Part shown: positions 45,344-53,640 of the stretch, in pieces | How the letters are laid out: every line of letters starts with the position of its first letter | Position numbering within the stretch: position 1 is the stretch's first letter | DNA from: Natrialba sp. SSL1 | Lineage (GTDB): Archaea > Halobacteriota > Halobacteria > Halobacteriales > Natrialbaceae | DNA: 64,000 nt | NCBI RefSeq assembly: GCF_001861355.1 | Contig: NZ_MASN01000017.1 | Coordinates: 62,001 to 126,000 of the forward strand | Reading direction: 5' to 3' | Notes under the pieces: model-generated | What the model was told of the DNA's origin: nothing | Seen by the model: the letters and a program-made list of their open reading frames with translations, nothing else | Databases searched by the model: none | Program-made: the position numbers and the translations under genes

Positions 45344-45471
45344 TAGATTCGGTTGGACTGGGACCCCACCCCTCGCTACTCTTCGGCTGGCGGTGTCACT
45401 GCTCACTCACTACTGGCTACTGTCGGCACTGATGGGAGAGCGTGTGGGTGCGGAGAAAACGAGCGCTGGAG

Positions 45472-45750
45472 TTACTCGCCGAACAGGTCGTCGACCGCCT
45501 CGCGAGCCGTTCGCGCGGCTTCGTCGGCGACCTCGTCCGGGTCCGTGCCGTCGTCCTGCTCCGGTGCGTTGAGATAAACGTCGACCTCGAGGACGCCGTC
45601 CTCGAACGACACCATGACGTCCATATCACGCACGACGGACTGCTTGTATCGCGAGAAGATCAGTCCCTCGGCGGCCTCGGCGGCCGTCTGGACGACCTCC
45701 TCGTCAGTTGGCTCATCCGCCCGCTCGTCGGTCGAGTCGCTGGTCGACAT
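45472..45750 (-). CDS. DUF3194 family protein
   Basis: A 92-residue protein with the DUF3194 core: EEVVQTAAEAAEGLIFSRYK, then VRDMDVMVSFEDGVLEVDVY and DEVADEAARTAREAVDDLFG. The fold resembles Pcc1 (strand-strand-helix). It is conserved next to prefoldin beta in many archaea, as here (6 nt gap), suggesting a role in folding or translation, but its activity is unknown. Confidence 0.9.
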   Translation of the reverse strand: MSTSDSTDERADEPTDEEVVQTAAEAAEGLIFSRYKQSVVRDMDVMVSFEDGVLEVDVYLNAPEQDDGTDPDEVADEAARTAREAVDDLFGE

Positions 45751-45756
45751 CGCCGA

Positions 45757-46158
45757 TTACGCGCCGCCGGCACCTGGGCCGCCTGGGCCGGCCGGACCGC
45801 CCATGCCGCCACCTGCGCCACCGAGCAGTTCCTCGAGTTCCTCCTGCAGTCCCTCGAACTGGTCCTGGACGCGCTCTTCTTGCTTCTCGAGGGTCTCGAG
45901 GCGGATTTCGAGCGAGTCGACCTGCTCGTCGAGGTCGTCCTCGGCCGTGTCGTAGTCGGTCTCGACAAGAAGGTCGCCGACCTGTCGGTACATGGTCGTC
46001 TCCTCGTCGATGTCCTCGAGTTCCTTCTGGGCCGTCTGGGCCTCGGTGAGGCTCGACTCGGTCTCCTGTTTCTGGACGGCGACCTGCTGTGCGGTCTCCT
46101 GAAGGTCCTGAAGCTGTTCGATTTTCTCCTGTGCTTCCGGCGGCAGATTTCCTTGCAT
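45757..46158 (-). CDS. pfdB: Prefoldin subunit beta
   Basis: A 133-residue beta-type prefoldin: two heptad helices, [20 protein letters not shown] at the start and the second helix [20 protein letters not shown], joined by the beta hairpin [15 protein letters not shown]. It ends in a Gly/Met/Pro-rich tail ([15 protein letters not shown]). With prefoldin alpha it forms the hexameric chaperone that delivers proteins to the thermosome. The start at 46158 is fixed by [12 protein letters not shown]. Confidence 0.96.
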   Translation of the reverse strand: MQGNLPPEAQEKIEQLQDLQETAQQVAVQKQETESSLTEAQTAQKELEDIDEETTMYRQVGDLLVETDYDTAEDDLDEQVDSLEIRLETLEKQEERVQDQFEGLQEELEELLGGAGGGMGGPAGPGGPGAGGA

Positions 46159-46270
46159 GTCTCGACCGTCGCCCTCCGCACTGATAAAGCCAAGCTTTGC
46201 GTTCGGCCGCGGTGTGTGGGTTGCTGGTGCAGCCTGCAGAACTACCGGGTTCCGCGGTGAGAACCCGCCA

Positions 46271-47422
46271 ATGCGACGGCGTGACGCGCTCGCCGCGGGT
46301 GGAACGATCGTCGGGACGCTCTCGGTACTCCCGACCGTGCTCACCGGCGGCTGTCTCGATTTCGAGACGCTCCGCCGCGAGGATGCCTGGCGCGAACTGG
46401 TCGTCGACCCGCCGGCGGGCATCTACGTCCCACCGAAAATCGACGCCATGCTCGAGTACGGCTCCAAAACCGAGTCGGGACTCGACATCACACTCTCGGC
46501 GATGCGCCCGCACTCGTTCTGGACCGTCGCGGGTACGGAGCGTGCCCGAGCGGACCTTCGGTCACACCATACGCTACACCTGATGGCAGCGGTGCGAGAC
46601 GCCGAGTCGGGGGTGGCAGTGCCGACGGCGGTGACGACGCGAATCGAGCACGCCGACAGCGGCGACGGCACGGACAGTTCCGACGCCACAGACACCGCCA
46701 ACACCGCCGCTGACACGGTCGACCAGCGAACCCTCTGGCCGATGCTCTCCCAGCGGATGGGCGTTCACTACGGCGACAACGTCTCACTCCCCGGCGAGGG
46801 CACGTACGAAGCCACAGTCCGCGTCGACCCGCCGACAGCATACCTCGCGGACGAGTTCGCGGACCGACTCGACCAGCCGGTGACGACCACGATCGAGTTC
46901 GAGTACGACCCTACGGCCATCGACGCACTCGAGCGCACCCTCCTCGACGACGGCGAGGGCCGCGGCGAACGCGGGGCACTCGAGTCCATGGGGCACGCAC
47001 CGGAGCCCGTGTCACCGACTTCGTCTGCAGTCGCCCACTCAGCAACTGGCGACGACATCGTCGTGACGCTCGGTCGTGTCGACGGCTCAGATGGGGCGCA
47101 GGGTGATTCGGCGGCAGCCGCGGACACGCAACTCACGATCGGCGTGCGAACACGATACAACCGGTACCCCGTCCCGTTCGCCGGCCTCAGCGTCGAGTCG
47201 GTTTCTGACGGCGACGGACAGCACACTGCGGAGGCGTACGAAGCAATCGATCCCGACCGCGGACACCACTACAGGGCAGAGTTTGAGGCGGGGGTACTCG
47301 AGTCCGCAGACGAACTCGCGGTCACCCTCGACGTGCCGCCGCAGGTGGCACTTCACGAGGGGTACGAGACGGCGTTTGGGGCGGAGCGCGTGGTGCTGCC
47401 GGCGTCGCTCCCGGAGTTGTGA
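46271..47422 (+). CDS. Tat lipoprotein, Tp34/P19-like (DUF7350-like)
   Basis: A 383-residue exported protein. [11 protein letters not shown] is a Tat motif and GGC (about Cys28) a lipobox. The central part, [38 protein letters not shown] and [20 protein letters not shown], matches the Tp34/P19 family of periplasmic iron/copper-binding proteins; His residues in PHSFW, SHHTLHL and HYGDN are candidate ligands. The second half is another beta domain with D/S inserts. Metal uptake is a reasonable inference. It interrupts the usual pcc1-pfdB linkage together with the next gene. Confidence 0.75.
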   Translation: MRRRDALAAGGTIVGTLSVLPTVLTGGCLDFETLRREDAWRELVVDPPAGIYVPPKIDAMLEYGSKTESGLDITLSAMRPHSFWTVAGTERARADLRSHHTLHLMAAVRDAESGVAVPTAVTTRIEHADSGDGTDSSDATDTANTAADTVDQRTLWPMLSQRMGVHYGDNVSLPGEGTYEATVRVDPPTAYLADEFADRLDQPVTTTIEFEYDPTAIDALERTLLDDGEGRGERGALESMGHAPEPVSPTSSAVAHSATGDDIVVTLGRVDGSDGAQGDSAAAADTQLTIGVRTRYNRYPVPFAGLSVESVSDGDGQHTAEAYEAIDPDRGHHYRAEFEAGVLESADELAVTLDVPPQVALHEGYETAFGAERVVLPASLPEL

Positions 47423-47463
47423 GAACGGTTGCGAACACAATCAGTGACTGGTTGTGAACACAG

Positions 47464-47946
47464 TCAGTGCCCGGACGGAGCGCGGTACCCGCCCGCGCTC
47501 CGGAGGATGAGCAGCCCGACAGCGAGCAGGACGACGCTGACGACGAGCCAGGGGAGGTTCCACGCTTCGGTGCCGTGGACGACGTTGTGCAGATCGAGCA
47601 CGTAGTGGCTGAAAACACCGTCGAGGACGTTGAAAACGCCCATGCCGACGATGATCGATCCGAGGAAGCACCTGGCCGAGAACCGCTGGTCGACGCCGTT
47701 GACGGTTCGCCAGAAGAAGGCGAACCCGAGCGCCATCACACCGAGCATCGCGGCCAGGAACAGCCCGTCGAACATGACGTTCGTCCGCAGGCCGTCGTAG
47801 CTGTAGGGGTCGTAGAAGCCGGAAAACAGGTGATGCGTCTGAAACACGAGGTGAAAGATTACGACGTCGACGACAGCTCCAAACCCGAACCCGATCGTGG
47901 CACCCGAAAGCAGTACCTGCTGGCCGCGATCGGTGTCGGTGCTCAT
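47464..47946 (-). CDS. DUF2243 membrane protein
   Basis: A 160-residue protein with four transmembrane helices: LSGATIGFGFGAVVDVVIFH, VMFDGLFLAAMLGVMALGFA, FLGSIIVGMGVFNVLDGVFS and WLVVSVVLLAVGLLILRSAG. The conserved motifs VVIFHLVFQTHH and DGVFSHYVLDLH, with several His, fit DUF2243. Function unknown; it is often near cytochrome oxidase or metal-related genes. It converges with the Tp34-like gene (41 nt). Confidence 0.9.
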   Translation of the reverse strand: MSTDTDRGQQVLLSGATIGFGFGAVVDVVIFHLVFQTHHLFSGFYDPYSYDGLRTNVMFDGLFLAAMLGVMALGFAFFWRTVNGVDQRFSARCFLGSIIVGMGVFNVLDGVFSHYVLDLHNVVHGTEAWNLPWLVVSVVLLAVGLLILRSAGGYRAPSGH

Positions 47947-48044
47947 ACTGCTACTGATCGACGACCGCCGGTAAAACACTGGACCCTGAACAACGAATGG
48001 CGAACGTCGACCCACCGGACATCGCCAAGCGGATCGGCCGTTAT

Positions 48045-48125
48045 ATAGTGCTAACTGCAACTATTACACACTGATCGCCGTTCAGTCTGGCGAGCAGGTG
48101 TGCACTGACTTTCAGTGGCTACGAT
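48045..48125 (+). repeat. Palindromic MITE-like repeat, copy 3
   Basis: An ~81 bp relative of the copy at 15252, same orientation. The left arm ATAGTGCTAACTGCAACTA ... ACACACTGATCG and right arm GGTGTGCACTGACTTTCAG ... TGGCTACGAT share the layout of copy 1, with 26 bp identical (48097-48122). Its right arm overlaps the 3' end of pcc1 (48112-48125), supplying that gene's stop and final codons. It lies where the conserved archaeal gene cluster is broken. Confidence 0.8.
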
Positions 48126-48387
48126 AGCCCTCGACAGCGGCCGCACCGATCGCCGCCGTCTGCTCTGCAACTCCGAGTAGCGAGAGCCAGGTGTTCACCG
48201 CCGCGCGAAGCGCGATCACGTCGGCCGCCTCGATCCGAACTATGACGACCGCTCCCTCATGCTCGATCGTCGTCTGCGAGCGTTCGTCGTCGATTTCACC
48301 GATCTCGCGGGCAACGCTTTCGGCAACGATCCGCGCTCGCGACGGCTGGTCGTACTCGAACTCGAGTGTGGTTTCGTGGGTGTCCAT
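48112..48387 (-). CDS. pcc1: KEOPS complex subunit Pcc1
   Basis: A 91-residue protein with the canonical Pcc1 layout: TTLEFEYDQPSRARIVAESV, then EHEGAVVIVRIEAADVIALR and AAVNTWLSLLGVAEQT. Pcc1 dimers join Kae1 modules in the t6A-synthesising KEOPS complex. It follows RpoP and L37Ae on the same strand, the standard archaeal neighbourhood. The C-terminus (GYRSH and stop) is encoded by the inserted palindromic repeat, so the native end has probably been replaced. A paralogue is at 2989. Confidence 0.92.
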   Translation of the reverse strand: MDTHETTLEFEYDQPSRARIVAESVAREIGEIDDERSQTTIEHEGAVVIVRIEAADVIALRAAVNTWLSLLGVAEQTAAIGAAAVEGYRSH

Positions 48388-48594
48388 ACAGCTGTCTGTG
48401 TTTGCGGTAGTGGTGGAACAGTCGCGCCACGGTCTCGAACGGCGAGACGCTGGCGGCGAGACGCTGGCACAGAAGTGAAACAGGCTGGTCTCGTCCTCAC
48501 GTCTCGTCGGTTCAGTGTTGACCGCGAGTGTCGAGAGCGGCGCTCGTGGGTCGGGTGGGCAGCGGTTGCCAGTCGACGATCGACCGTCGAGCCG

Positions 48595-48729
48595 TCAGTT
48601 GACGTCGACTTCTTTCACGTCGCGGCTGCGTTCTTTCAGGAGTACGCGGTGACCGCAGTAGGGACAGCGGACGCCGCCGTACTCGTCGAGCTGCACGTCG
48701 CGTTTGCAGCGGGAGCACTTGTAGCTCAT
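48595..48729 (-). CDS. rpoP: DNA-directed RNA polymerase subunit P (Rpo12)
   Basis: A 44-residue zinc-ribbon subunit, [19 protein letters not shown] then [20 protein letters not shown] and EVDVN. Zinc ligands are Cys5, Cys8, Cys22 and Cys25. It corresponds to eukaryotic Rpb12 and stabilises the polymerase assembly platform. It is easily missed because of its length. Same strand as L37Ae (78 nt upstream) and Pcc1. Confidence 0.96.
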   Translation of the reverse strand: MSYKCSRCKRDVQLDEYGGVRCPYCGHRVLLKERSRDVKEVDVN

Positions 48730-48806
48730 AGGTGAGTTGTGGGGTTAGTGGATGTCGTCGCAGTCGTCGTTCGTTCGATTCTCGGTGCCGTCCTGTGACA
48801 GCCGGC

Positions 48807-49070
48807 TTACTCGTCGTCTTCGGCGAGTGCAGCGCGGATCGAGCGCTGGACCGTGCGGCCAGCCGGGGTCTCTGGGCGGTAGGCACCGCCGGTGAAGACT
48901 TCGCCGGTTTCCTCGTTCTTCCAGATGCCGGTTCCGACGCGGGTGACGTCGTCGCCGTCGACCTGTGCGTTCTGCATATCGTCCTCGATCTCGCTGACGC
49001 GTCGTCGTGCAACGCGGCCGTAGCGTGCGCCAAAGCGGCCCGCGCTGCCGACTCGTCCTTTATCGGCCAT
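48807..49070 (-). CDS. rpl37ae: 50S ribosomal protein L37Ae (eL43), zinc-ligand-less form
   Basis: An 87-residue protein starting [19 protein letters not shown], with RVGTGIW and [20 protein letters not shown]. The two C-x2-C pairs that bind zinc in other archaeal eL43 proteins are absent: the region reads [25 protein letters not shown] with no cysteine. The protein is otherwise complete. This is the cysteine-free form I believe occurs in some Natrialbaceae; whether a zinc-containing copy exists elsewhere cannot be seen. Confidence 0.95.
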   Translation of the reverse strand: MADKGRVGSAGRFGARYGRVARRRVSEIEDDMQNAQVDGDDVTRVGTGIWKNEETGEVFTGGAYRPETPAGRTVQRSIRAALAEDDE

Positions 49071-49191
49071 AGTACTGCTGTCTATCCGCAGTAGATTCTT
49101 AAACCTGTTGAGTTGGTGTTCTCACTGCGCGCCAGTTCATCCCAGCCGTCGCCTTCGGCTTCGTCCAAACAGAATCAGTTGCTATCGCGGC

Positions 49192-49407
49192 TCACTCGTC
49201 GGATTCGTCCGCTGCGTGGGTGGCGACAGGCCCGGTGAGAAGTTCCCGAAAGACGACCGCGAGCGCTGCGAACGGTCCCGCTGCTGTCAGCGGTGCCGAG
49301 AGAAGTCCCGTTCCCACGCCGGTCACGGCAAGGAGTGATCGAAGCGCGAGTCCACTCACCGCGAGCAGCGGAATCGCTGCCAGGATCGCGTCGGCGCGCT
49401 CGAACAT
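49192..49407 (-). CDS. Small two-pass membrane protein, unknown function
   Basis: A 71-residue hydrophobic protein: AILAAIPLLAVSGLALRSLL and a second helix LSAPLTAAGPFAALAVVFRE, ending in an acidic tail HAADESDE. The start MFERADAI follows an AT-rich stretch (tataattagc on the minus strand), so a promoter is likely. No family recognised. Confidence 0.65.
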   Translation of the reverse strand: MFERADAILAAIPLLAVSGLALRSLLAVTGVGTGLLSAPLTAAGPFAALAVVFRELLTGPVATHAADESDE

Positions 49408-49559
49408 GGCTAATTATATCTCATTACAGCCGGCCTGATAAAGAACGGACAAGCAGCAGCGCGTGTCACTTCCATCAGGTAGTGACAGTGCTTGACTCAA
49501 AACGGACATCCCGTTCGCGGCCGCCGCCGGAACCGACAAATCCGAACGCCACTGGACCG

Positions 49560-50345
49560 CTACTGAAACTCGCTTTCTGCAAGCACGTCGTTCAGATCCG
49601 CACGAATCCGTTCTCCCATCTCTCGGTCGCGGGCAGTCGTCACGACGCGGTTCTCCTGGACACTCGAGCCGTCCCGTAGAAGCATGCGAACGTTGCCGCC
49701 GTTGTCGGCGCGGGTGACTTTCGCGCGAAGCCCCGACTGTGAGCCCTTGCCGCCGGCGTCGATCGGACCGGGAATGACCTTCTTGACGTGTGGGTGCCCG
49801 GCGACGGTCTGGATCGCGCGCATTCCGGTGCGACCGCCGATGAGCGTCGAGTGGCTGCCGCCGATCTTCTCTGCGGGCGGCGTTTCGACCACGTCGAGTG
49901 CGCGCGTCCCGCGTCGCTTGCGGACGGCCTCGACTGGATCCTCGCCATCGACGCGGTAGAAGTCGTGATGGACGTCCTCGCGAATCGCGCGGATGACTGC
50001 TCGTGTCCCGCCGGCGTAGACCTCTTCGGGGCGCTTGCGCCGAATCTCGTCGCCAACGAGTCCGGCGAAGTTCCGCAGTTCGACGGGTTCGTTCTCGCCG
50101 TCTTCCGGCGTGGTCGTAATTGTCGTCTCGCCGAGCACCTGATCCTGCTCGCCGTTGGGGCCCGCGCTCGAATTCGAACGTGAACTCGAGTTATTGTGCG
50201 CTGGGTCGTCTTCCGAGCCGAGCATCGTGAGTGTCACCCGGTCGCGTGCCACATCGAGGACGATGGCCTCAGTGTTCTGTTCCCGGCAGATCAGACAGAA
50301 GTCGCCGGGTTTCTCGAGCGGCGAGGCACAGTGGCGACACTCCAT
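49560..50345 (-). CDS. DUF2103 zinc-ribbon protein
   Basis: A 261-residue protein. A zinc ribbon begins it: Cys3, Cys6, Cys17 and Cys20 (MECRHCASPLEKPGDFCLIC). The DUF2103 domain occupies about 85-261, with VYAGGTRAVIRAIREDVHHD, KIGGSHSTLIGGRTGMRAIQ and HPHVKKVIPGPIDAGGKGSQ. Residues 48-70 are Ser/Asn-rich filler. The conserved basic and His residues suggest RNA or nucleotide binding; the true activity is unknown. Confidence 0.88.
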   Translation of the reverse strand: MECRHCASPLEKPGDFCLICREQNTEAIVLDVARDRVTLTMLGSEDDPAHNNSSSRSNSSAGPNGEQDQVLGETTITTTPEDGENEPVELRNFAGLVGDEIRRKRPEEVYAGGTRAVIRAIREDVHHDFYRVDGEDPVEAVRKRRGTRALDVVETPPAEKIGGSHSTLIGGRTGMRAIQTVAGHPHVKKVIPGPIDAGGKGSQSGLRAKVTRADNGGNVRMLLRDGSSVQENRVVTTARDREMGERIRADLNDVLAESEFQ

Positions 50346-50463
50346 GCGATGGTGGGGGTTGGCACCGGACGTGTAAAATCCGTCCGCTTTCGAGCATGGT
50401 GTGGTTTTGACCTGGGATGACTCACGAGCGGGTGGCGGTTTTTTAGCTGAATTGAGGCGCTAA

Positions 50464-51372
50464 GCCGCCTTCCTCAGCGAGCGCCGACCGAATGGGAGGC
50501 GCAAGCAGGGAGGGGATACAGCGTTCACAAGAGCAAGCTCTTGTGCAGCCCATCAGAAATCTCCGATTTCTGAGGACGACGCGAAGTTCAAACAGGTCAC
50601 GGTCAAGAAGGAACCGACGGGCGAGTGGTTCGCCACCTTCGGCGTCGAAATGGATCGTGAGCCACCCGAACCGCCTGAGAATCCCGAGAAGTGCGTCGGT
50701 ATCGACGTGGGGATTCTCAAGTACGCCCACGACACCGACGGCACCACCGTCGGGTCGCTCGACCTCTCGGACGAACGCGAACGCTTGGAGCGCGAGCAAC
50801 GAAAACTCTCACGCAAACAGCACGGGTCGAACAACTACGAGAAGCAACGGCGGCGAGTCGCGGAGTGTCACGCCGACCTCCGTCGGAAGCGCCGTGATTT
50901 CCTGCACAAACTCTCGAACTATTACGCTCGGGAATATGATCTCGTGGCGGTCGAAGATCTGAACGTGAAGGGGATGATGGAGTCACCATCGAACAGCCGC
51001 AACACGGCGTCTGCCGCGTGGCGAACGTTCCTCTCGCTGCTCGAATACAAGTGCGAGCGCGAGGGGACGCACTTCGTCGCGGTCAACCCAAGAGGGACGA
51101 CCAAGGAGTGTGCGTCCTGCGGCGTTTCGACGGAGAAGCCGTTGTGGGTCCGTGAACATTCCTGTCCCGCCTGCGGGTTTGAGGCGGACAGGGACGCGAA
51201 CGCAGCGTGGAACATCCTTTCTCGCGGCCTCGAAGACGTAGGAGTGGGACACTCCGAAAGAACGCCTGTGGAGACTGCGCTCCCTGCGGATACACCTGTA
51301 TCTGCAAAGCGCGTCGTGGAAGCAGGAAGCCCTACCCTCAAGGAGCGAACGGCCTCAGCCGTGAGCGAGTAG
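50464..51372 (+). pseudogene. Decayed tnpB (IS200/IS605 OrfB), N-terminal half lost
   Basis: The open frame from about 50464 has no start codon of its own until an internal ATG at 50650. TnpB similarity begins at KFKQVTVKKEPTGEWF (from 50584) and continues through the RuvC residues CVGIDVGILKYAHD, AVEDLNVKGM and DRDANAAWNIL, plus the zinc ribbon ECASCG / SCPACG. About 170-200 N-terminal residues are missing; the junction contains two palindromes (50526-50573). The catalytic triad is retained, but the nuclease should not fold correctly. A right-end hairpin (51331-51382) overlaps the 3' end. Confidence 0.88.
50526..50573. repeat. Two perfect palindromes at the tnpB deletion junction
   Basis: CACAAGAGC-AA-GCTCTTGTG (50526-50545) and TCAGAAATC-TCC-GATTTCTGA (50553-50573) are both perfect 9-bp stems, 7 nt apart. 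They fall precisely where TnpB similarity begins. They could be the fused inner ends of a deletion or ends of a nested miniature element. Confidence 0.7.
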
Positions 51373-51382
51373 GGTAGGGTAG
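51331..51382 (+). repeat. Right-end hairpin of the decayed tnpB element
   Basis: CTACCCT (51332-51338) pairs with AGGGTAG (51371-51377 or the adjacent repeat). Inside, ACGGC-CTCA-GCCGT (51350-51363) forms a second stem between CAAGGAGCGA and GAGCGAGT. The ending GGGTAGTTCAC parallels GGGTAGTTTAC of the intact element. It overlaps the tnpB 3' end as omega/reRNA scaffolds do. Confidence 0.65.
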
Positions 51383-51453
51383 TTCACGAAGTGGTGTTGC
51401 ACAAGAGACACCTACCCGAACCCTGAAGACTCAGCCTCGTCTACACTCTGCAG

Positions 51454-51852
51454 ATGCATCGCCGGTCGGTCCTCGCGGCTGCGAGCGCGGTCGCCTCAGT
51501 CGGCATAGCCGGCTGTCTGGAGTTCTTCGAGGACAACGGCGAGGATATCACCGATCCCGGCGATATCGAAATCGTCTGGGACGACCTGGTTCGGGACGAT
51601 CCGGGCACCGAGGACGAACGCGTGTTCGTCTGGGCCGTCGTGCGGAACGTCGGCGATCGGACGCTGAACTACGTCGAGATTCGGGCGACGTTCCTCGACG
51701 CGGAGGGCGAGGAACTCGAGACGGTCATCGAACACGTCGACGAGGATGTCACCTCGGGCGAGGAGTGGTCGTTCGAAGTCGAGTTCCCGCACTTTGGCGA
51801 GCAGGCAGCTGCGGTGACCGACTACGAACTCGAGCCGGCGACGGGGCTGTGA
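51454..51852 (+). CDS. FxLYD-type lipoprotein
   Basis: A 132-residue exported protein: MHRRSVLAAASAVASVGIAGC (lipobox at Cys21). The domain WDDLVRDDPGTEDERVFVWA, VVRNVGDRTLNYVEIRATF and GEEWSFEVEFP matches FxLYD-like small beta sandwiches found in archaeal surface proteins. No catalytic residues visible. It is a single gene after the decayed tnpB. Confidence 0.82.
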   Translation: MHRRSVLAAASAVASVGIAGCLEFFEDNGEDITDPGDIEIVWDDLVRDDPGTEDERVFVWAVVRNVGDRTLNYVEIRATFLDAEGEELETVIEHVDEDVTSGEEWSFEVEFPHFGEQAAAVTDYELEPATGL

Positions 51853-52015
51853 GGTGTGAGTGATACGGAGCGTTGTCGTTCTGTACCGGTGATCGTCGCC
51901 CTGTCGGAGCGATCATCGGAAAAACGCGACAACGGGCCGTATGACACGCTGCCAGAGCGGTACCGCGGCGCGGTGGCGGCGGGCGTGCGCGCGATCCACG
52001 GCAACTCACGTGGCC

Positions 52016-53542
52016 ATGACTAACACCGACACCGAGCCGACACGCGACGAAGGCGTCTCGACGCTCGCGAAACAGGGCAGCATCACGTTCATCGGGAACG
52101 TCGTGAACGGCGCGTTCGGCTTCGCGATCGTCATGCTGATGACGCGGTACGTGACGCCATCCGTCTACGGACTGTTCGTCCTTGCGACCTCCGTCATCCT
52201 CTTTATGCAGGTCTTTGCGAACCTCGGACTGCCGCTCGCGATCGACTACTTCGTCCCGCAGTATCTGGACGAGGGCGAGCGCGGCAAGGCCAAGGGTGTC
52301 ATCGTGCAGGTGACCGCAACCGTCCTCGTCACCTCCGCGCTCGTCGCGTTCGCGCTCGCGGCCGGATCGGGGTACATCGGCGACGTCTTTCAGGAGCCGT
52401 CGATGCGAATCGCGCTGTTGCTCCTGTCAGTCACCATTCCGATGCTCGCGATCTACAACGTCTTGCTCACCTCCTACTACAGCATCAAGAAGCTCCAGTA
52501 CCGCGTCATCATGCGCGATCTGGTCCGGCCGATCGTTCGCTTCGGCATCACGGCCGCGCTGCTGCTCGCCGGCTTCGGACTGCTCGGACTCATCGCTGGC
52601 TACGTGATCGGCCTCTTCGTCGCGATCACCGTCGGCGCGGCGCTGTTCACCTACAAGGCCTGGGACCTGCTCACCGTCGACACCGAACTCGTCCCCTCGC
52701 GGCCGCTGCTCACCTACTCGCTCCCGCTCGCGATGACCAGCGTCGTCTTCGTCCTGATGGGCCACGTCGACTACTTCGTGCTCGGGTTCTTCCTCGACTC
52801 CGACGACGTCGGCATCTACCGCGTCGGCTACATGCTCGGCTCCGGGCTGATGATCATCTTCAACTCGCTGTCGCCCGTGTTCAAGCCCCTCATCGCCGAA
52901 ACACGCGAGGATACCGCCCTCGTCGAACAGCGCTTCCGCGTCGCCGCCCGCTGGATCGCCGGCATCACCCTGCCGATCGCGATCATCCTCTCGCTCGGCG
53001 CGAGCTCCTACCTCGCGGTGCTCTACACGCCACAGTACGCCGAAGCGAGCCTCGTCGTCGTCCTCCTCTGTGGCGCGTTCCTGTTCAACGTCACCGTCGG
53101 CGGCCCCGACGGCTCGCTGTTGCAGGGGATGGGCTACTCGCGGATCGTCTTCGCGAACACGCTCGTCCTCTTCGGCGCGAACTTCCTCGTCTCGATGGCG
53201 CTCGTCCCCATCTTCGGTATCGAGGGCGCCGCGATCGGCTCCGCGACCGCCCTCTTCCTCGTCGGCGGCCTCACGATCGCCGAAATCTACTACCTCGACG
53301 GGATCCACCTGTTCACCCGCGACTTCGCTAAGATCATCGGCGCCGGCGTCCCCGCGACGATTGCCGGCGTGCCGATCGTGGTGTTACTCGAGTCCGATCT
53401 GCTCATCGTGGCACTGTTGCCGGTCGTCGTGGTGAGCGTGTATTTAGCGACGCTGATCGTGACGGATGCGTTCACGGACGAAGATGCGCAGATGATCGGA
53501 GAGTTCAGTCCGACGATCGAGAAGTGGTTACCGGTGAGTTGA
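52016..53542 (+). CDS. Polysaccharide flippase (MATE/MurJ superfamily)
   Basis: A 508-residue polytopic protein with about 14 transmembrane helices, typical of oligosaccharide flippases (RfbX/AglR-like). The beginning, LAKQGSITFIGNVVNGAFGF, and RYVTPSVYGLFVLATSVILF are characteristic, as is FVLMGHVDYFVLGFFLDSDD. It presumably moves a lipid-linked sugar across the membrane for surface glycosylation. No glycosyltransferases are adjacent, so the substrate is open. ATG 52016 is chosen. Confidence 0.92.
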   Translation: MTNTDTEPTRDEGVSTLAKQGSITFIGNVVNGAFGFAIVMLMTRYVTPSVYGLFVLATSVILFMQVFANLGLPLAIDYFVPQYLDEGERGKAKGVIVQVTATVLVTSALVAFALAAGSGYIGDVFQEPSMRIALLLLSVTIPMLAIYNVLLTSYYSIKKLQYRVIMRDLVRPIVRFGITAALLLAGFGLLGLIAGYVIGLFVAITVGAALFTYKAWDLLTVDTELVPSRPLLTYSLPLAMTSVVFVLMGHVDYFVLGFFLDSDDVGIYRVGYMLGSGLMIIFNSLSPVFKPLIAETREDTALVEQRFRVAARWIAGITLPIAIILSLGASSYLAVLYTPQYAEASLVVVLLCGAFLFNVTVGGPDGSLLQGMGYSRIVFANTLVLFGANFLVSMALVPIFGIEGAAIGSATALFLVGGLTIAEIYYLDGIHLFTRDFAKIIGAGVPATIAGVPIVVLLESDLLIVALLPVVVVSVYLATLIVTDAFTDEDAQMIGEFSPTIEKWLPVS

Positions 53543-53595
53543 GTCCGGGATCGGTGTCGTCCGCTGTTTCCGCCGCTGGTCGCGGTGTTTGGTTT

Positions 53596-53637
53596 GCGGT
53601 TCGTGGTTCGCGGTTCGTGGTTCGCGGTTCGTAGTTT
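53596..53637. repeat. Heptamer tandem repeat GYGGTTC x6
   Basis: Six consecutive 7-bp units, alternating GCGGTTC and GTGGTTC, with the last GTAGTTT degenerate. The array also reads as three 14-bp units. It ends 3 nt before the stop of the MATE gene and lies in the space between two convergent genes, a place tolerant of slippage. Confidence 0.85.
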
Positions 53638-53640
53638 GGC

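Noticed and set aside
48400-48475. Short tandem GGCGAGACGCTGGC duplication between rpoP and pcc1
   Set aside because: Only two units and no relation to a gene or promoter; too little to call a feature.
50492-50962. Arg/Ser-rich frame overlapping the decayed tnpB
   Set aside because: It is out of frame with clear TnpB similarity and has a composition typical of shadow frames in high-GC DNA.
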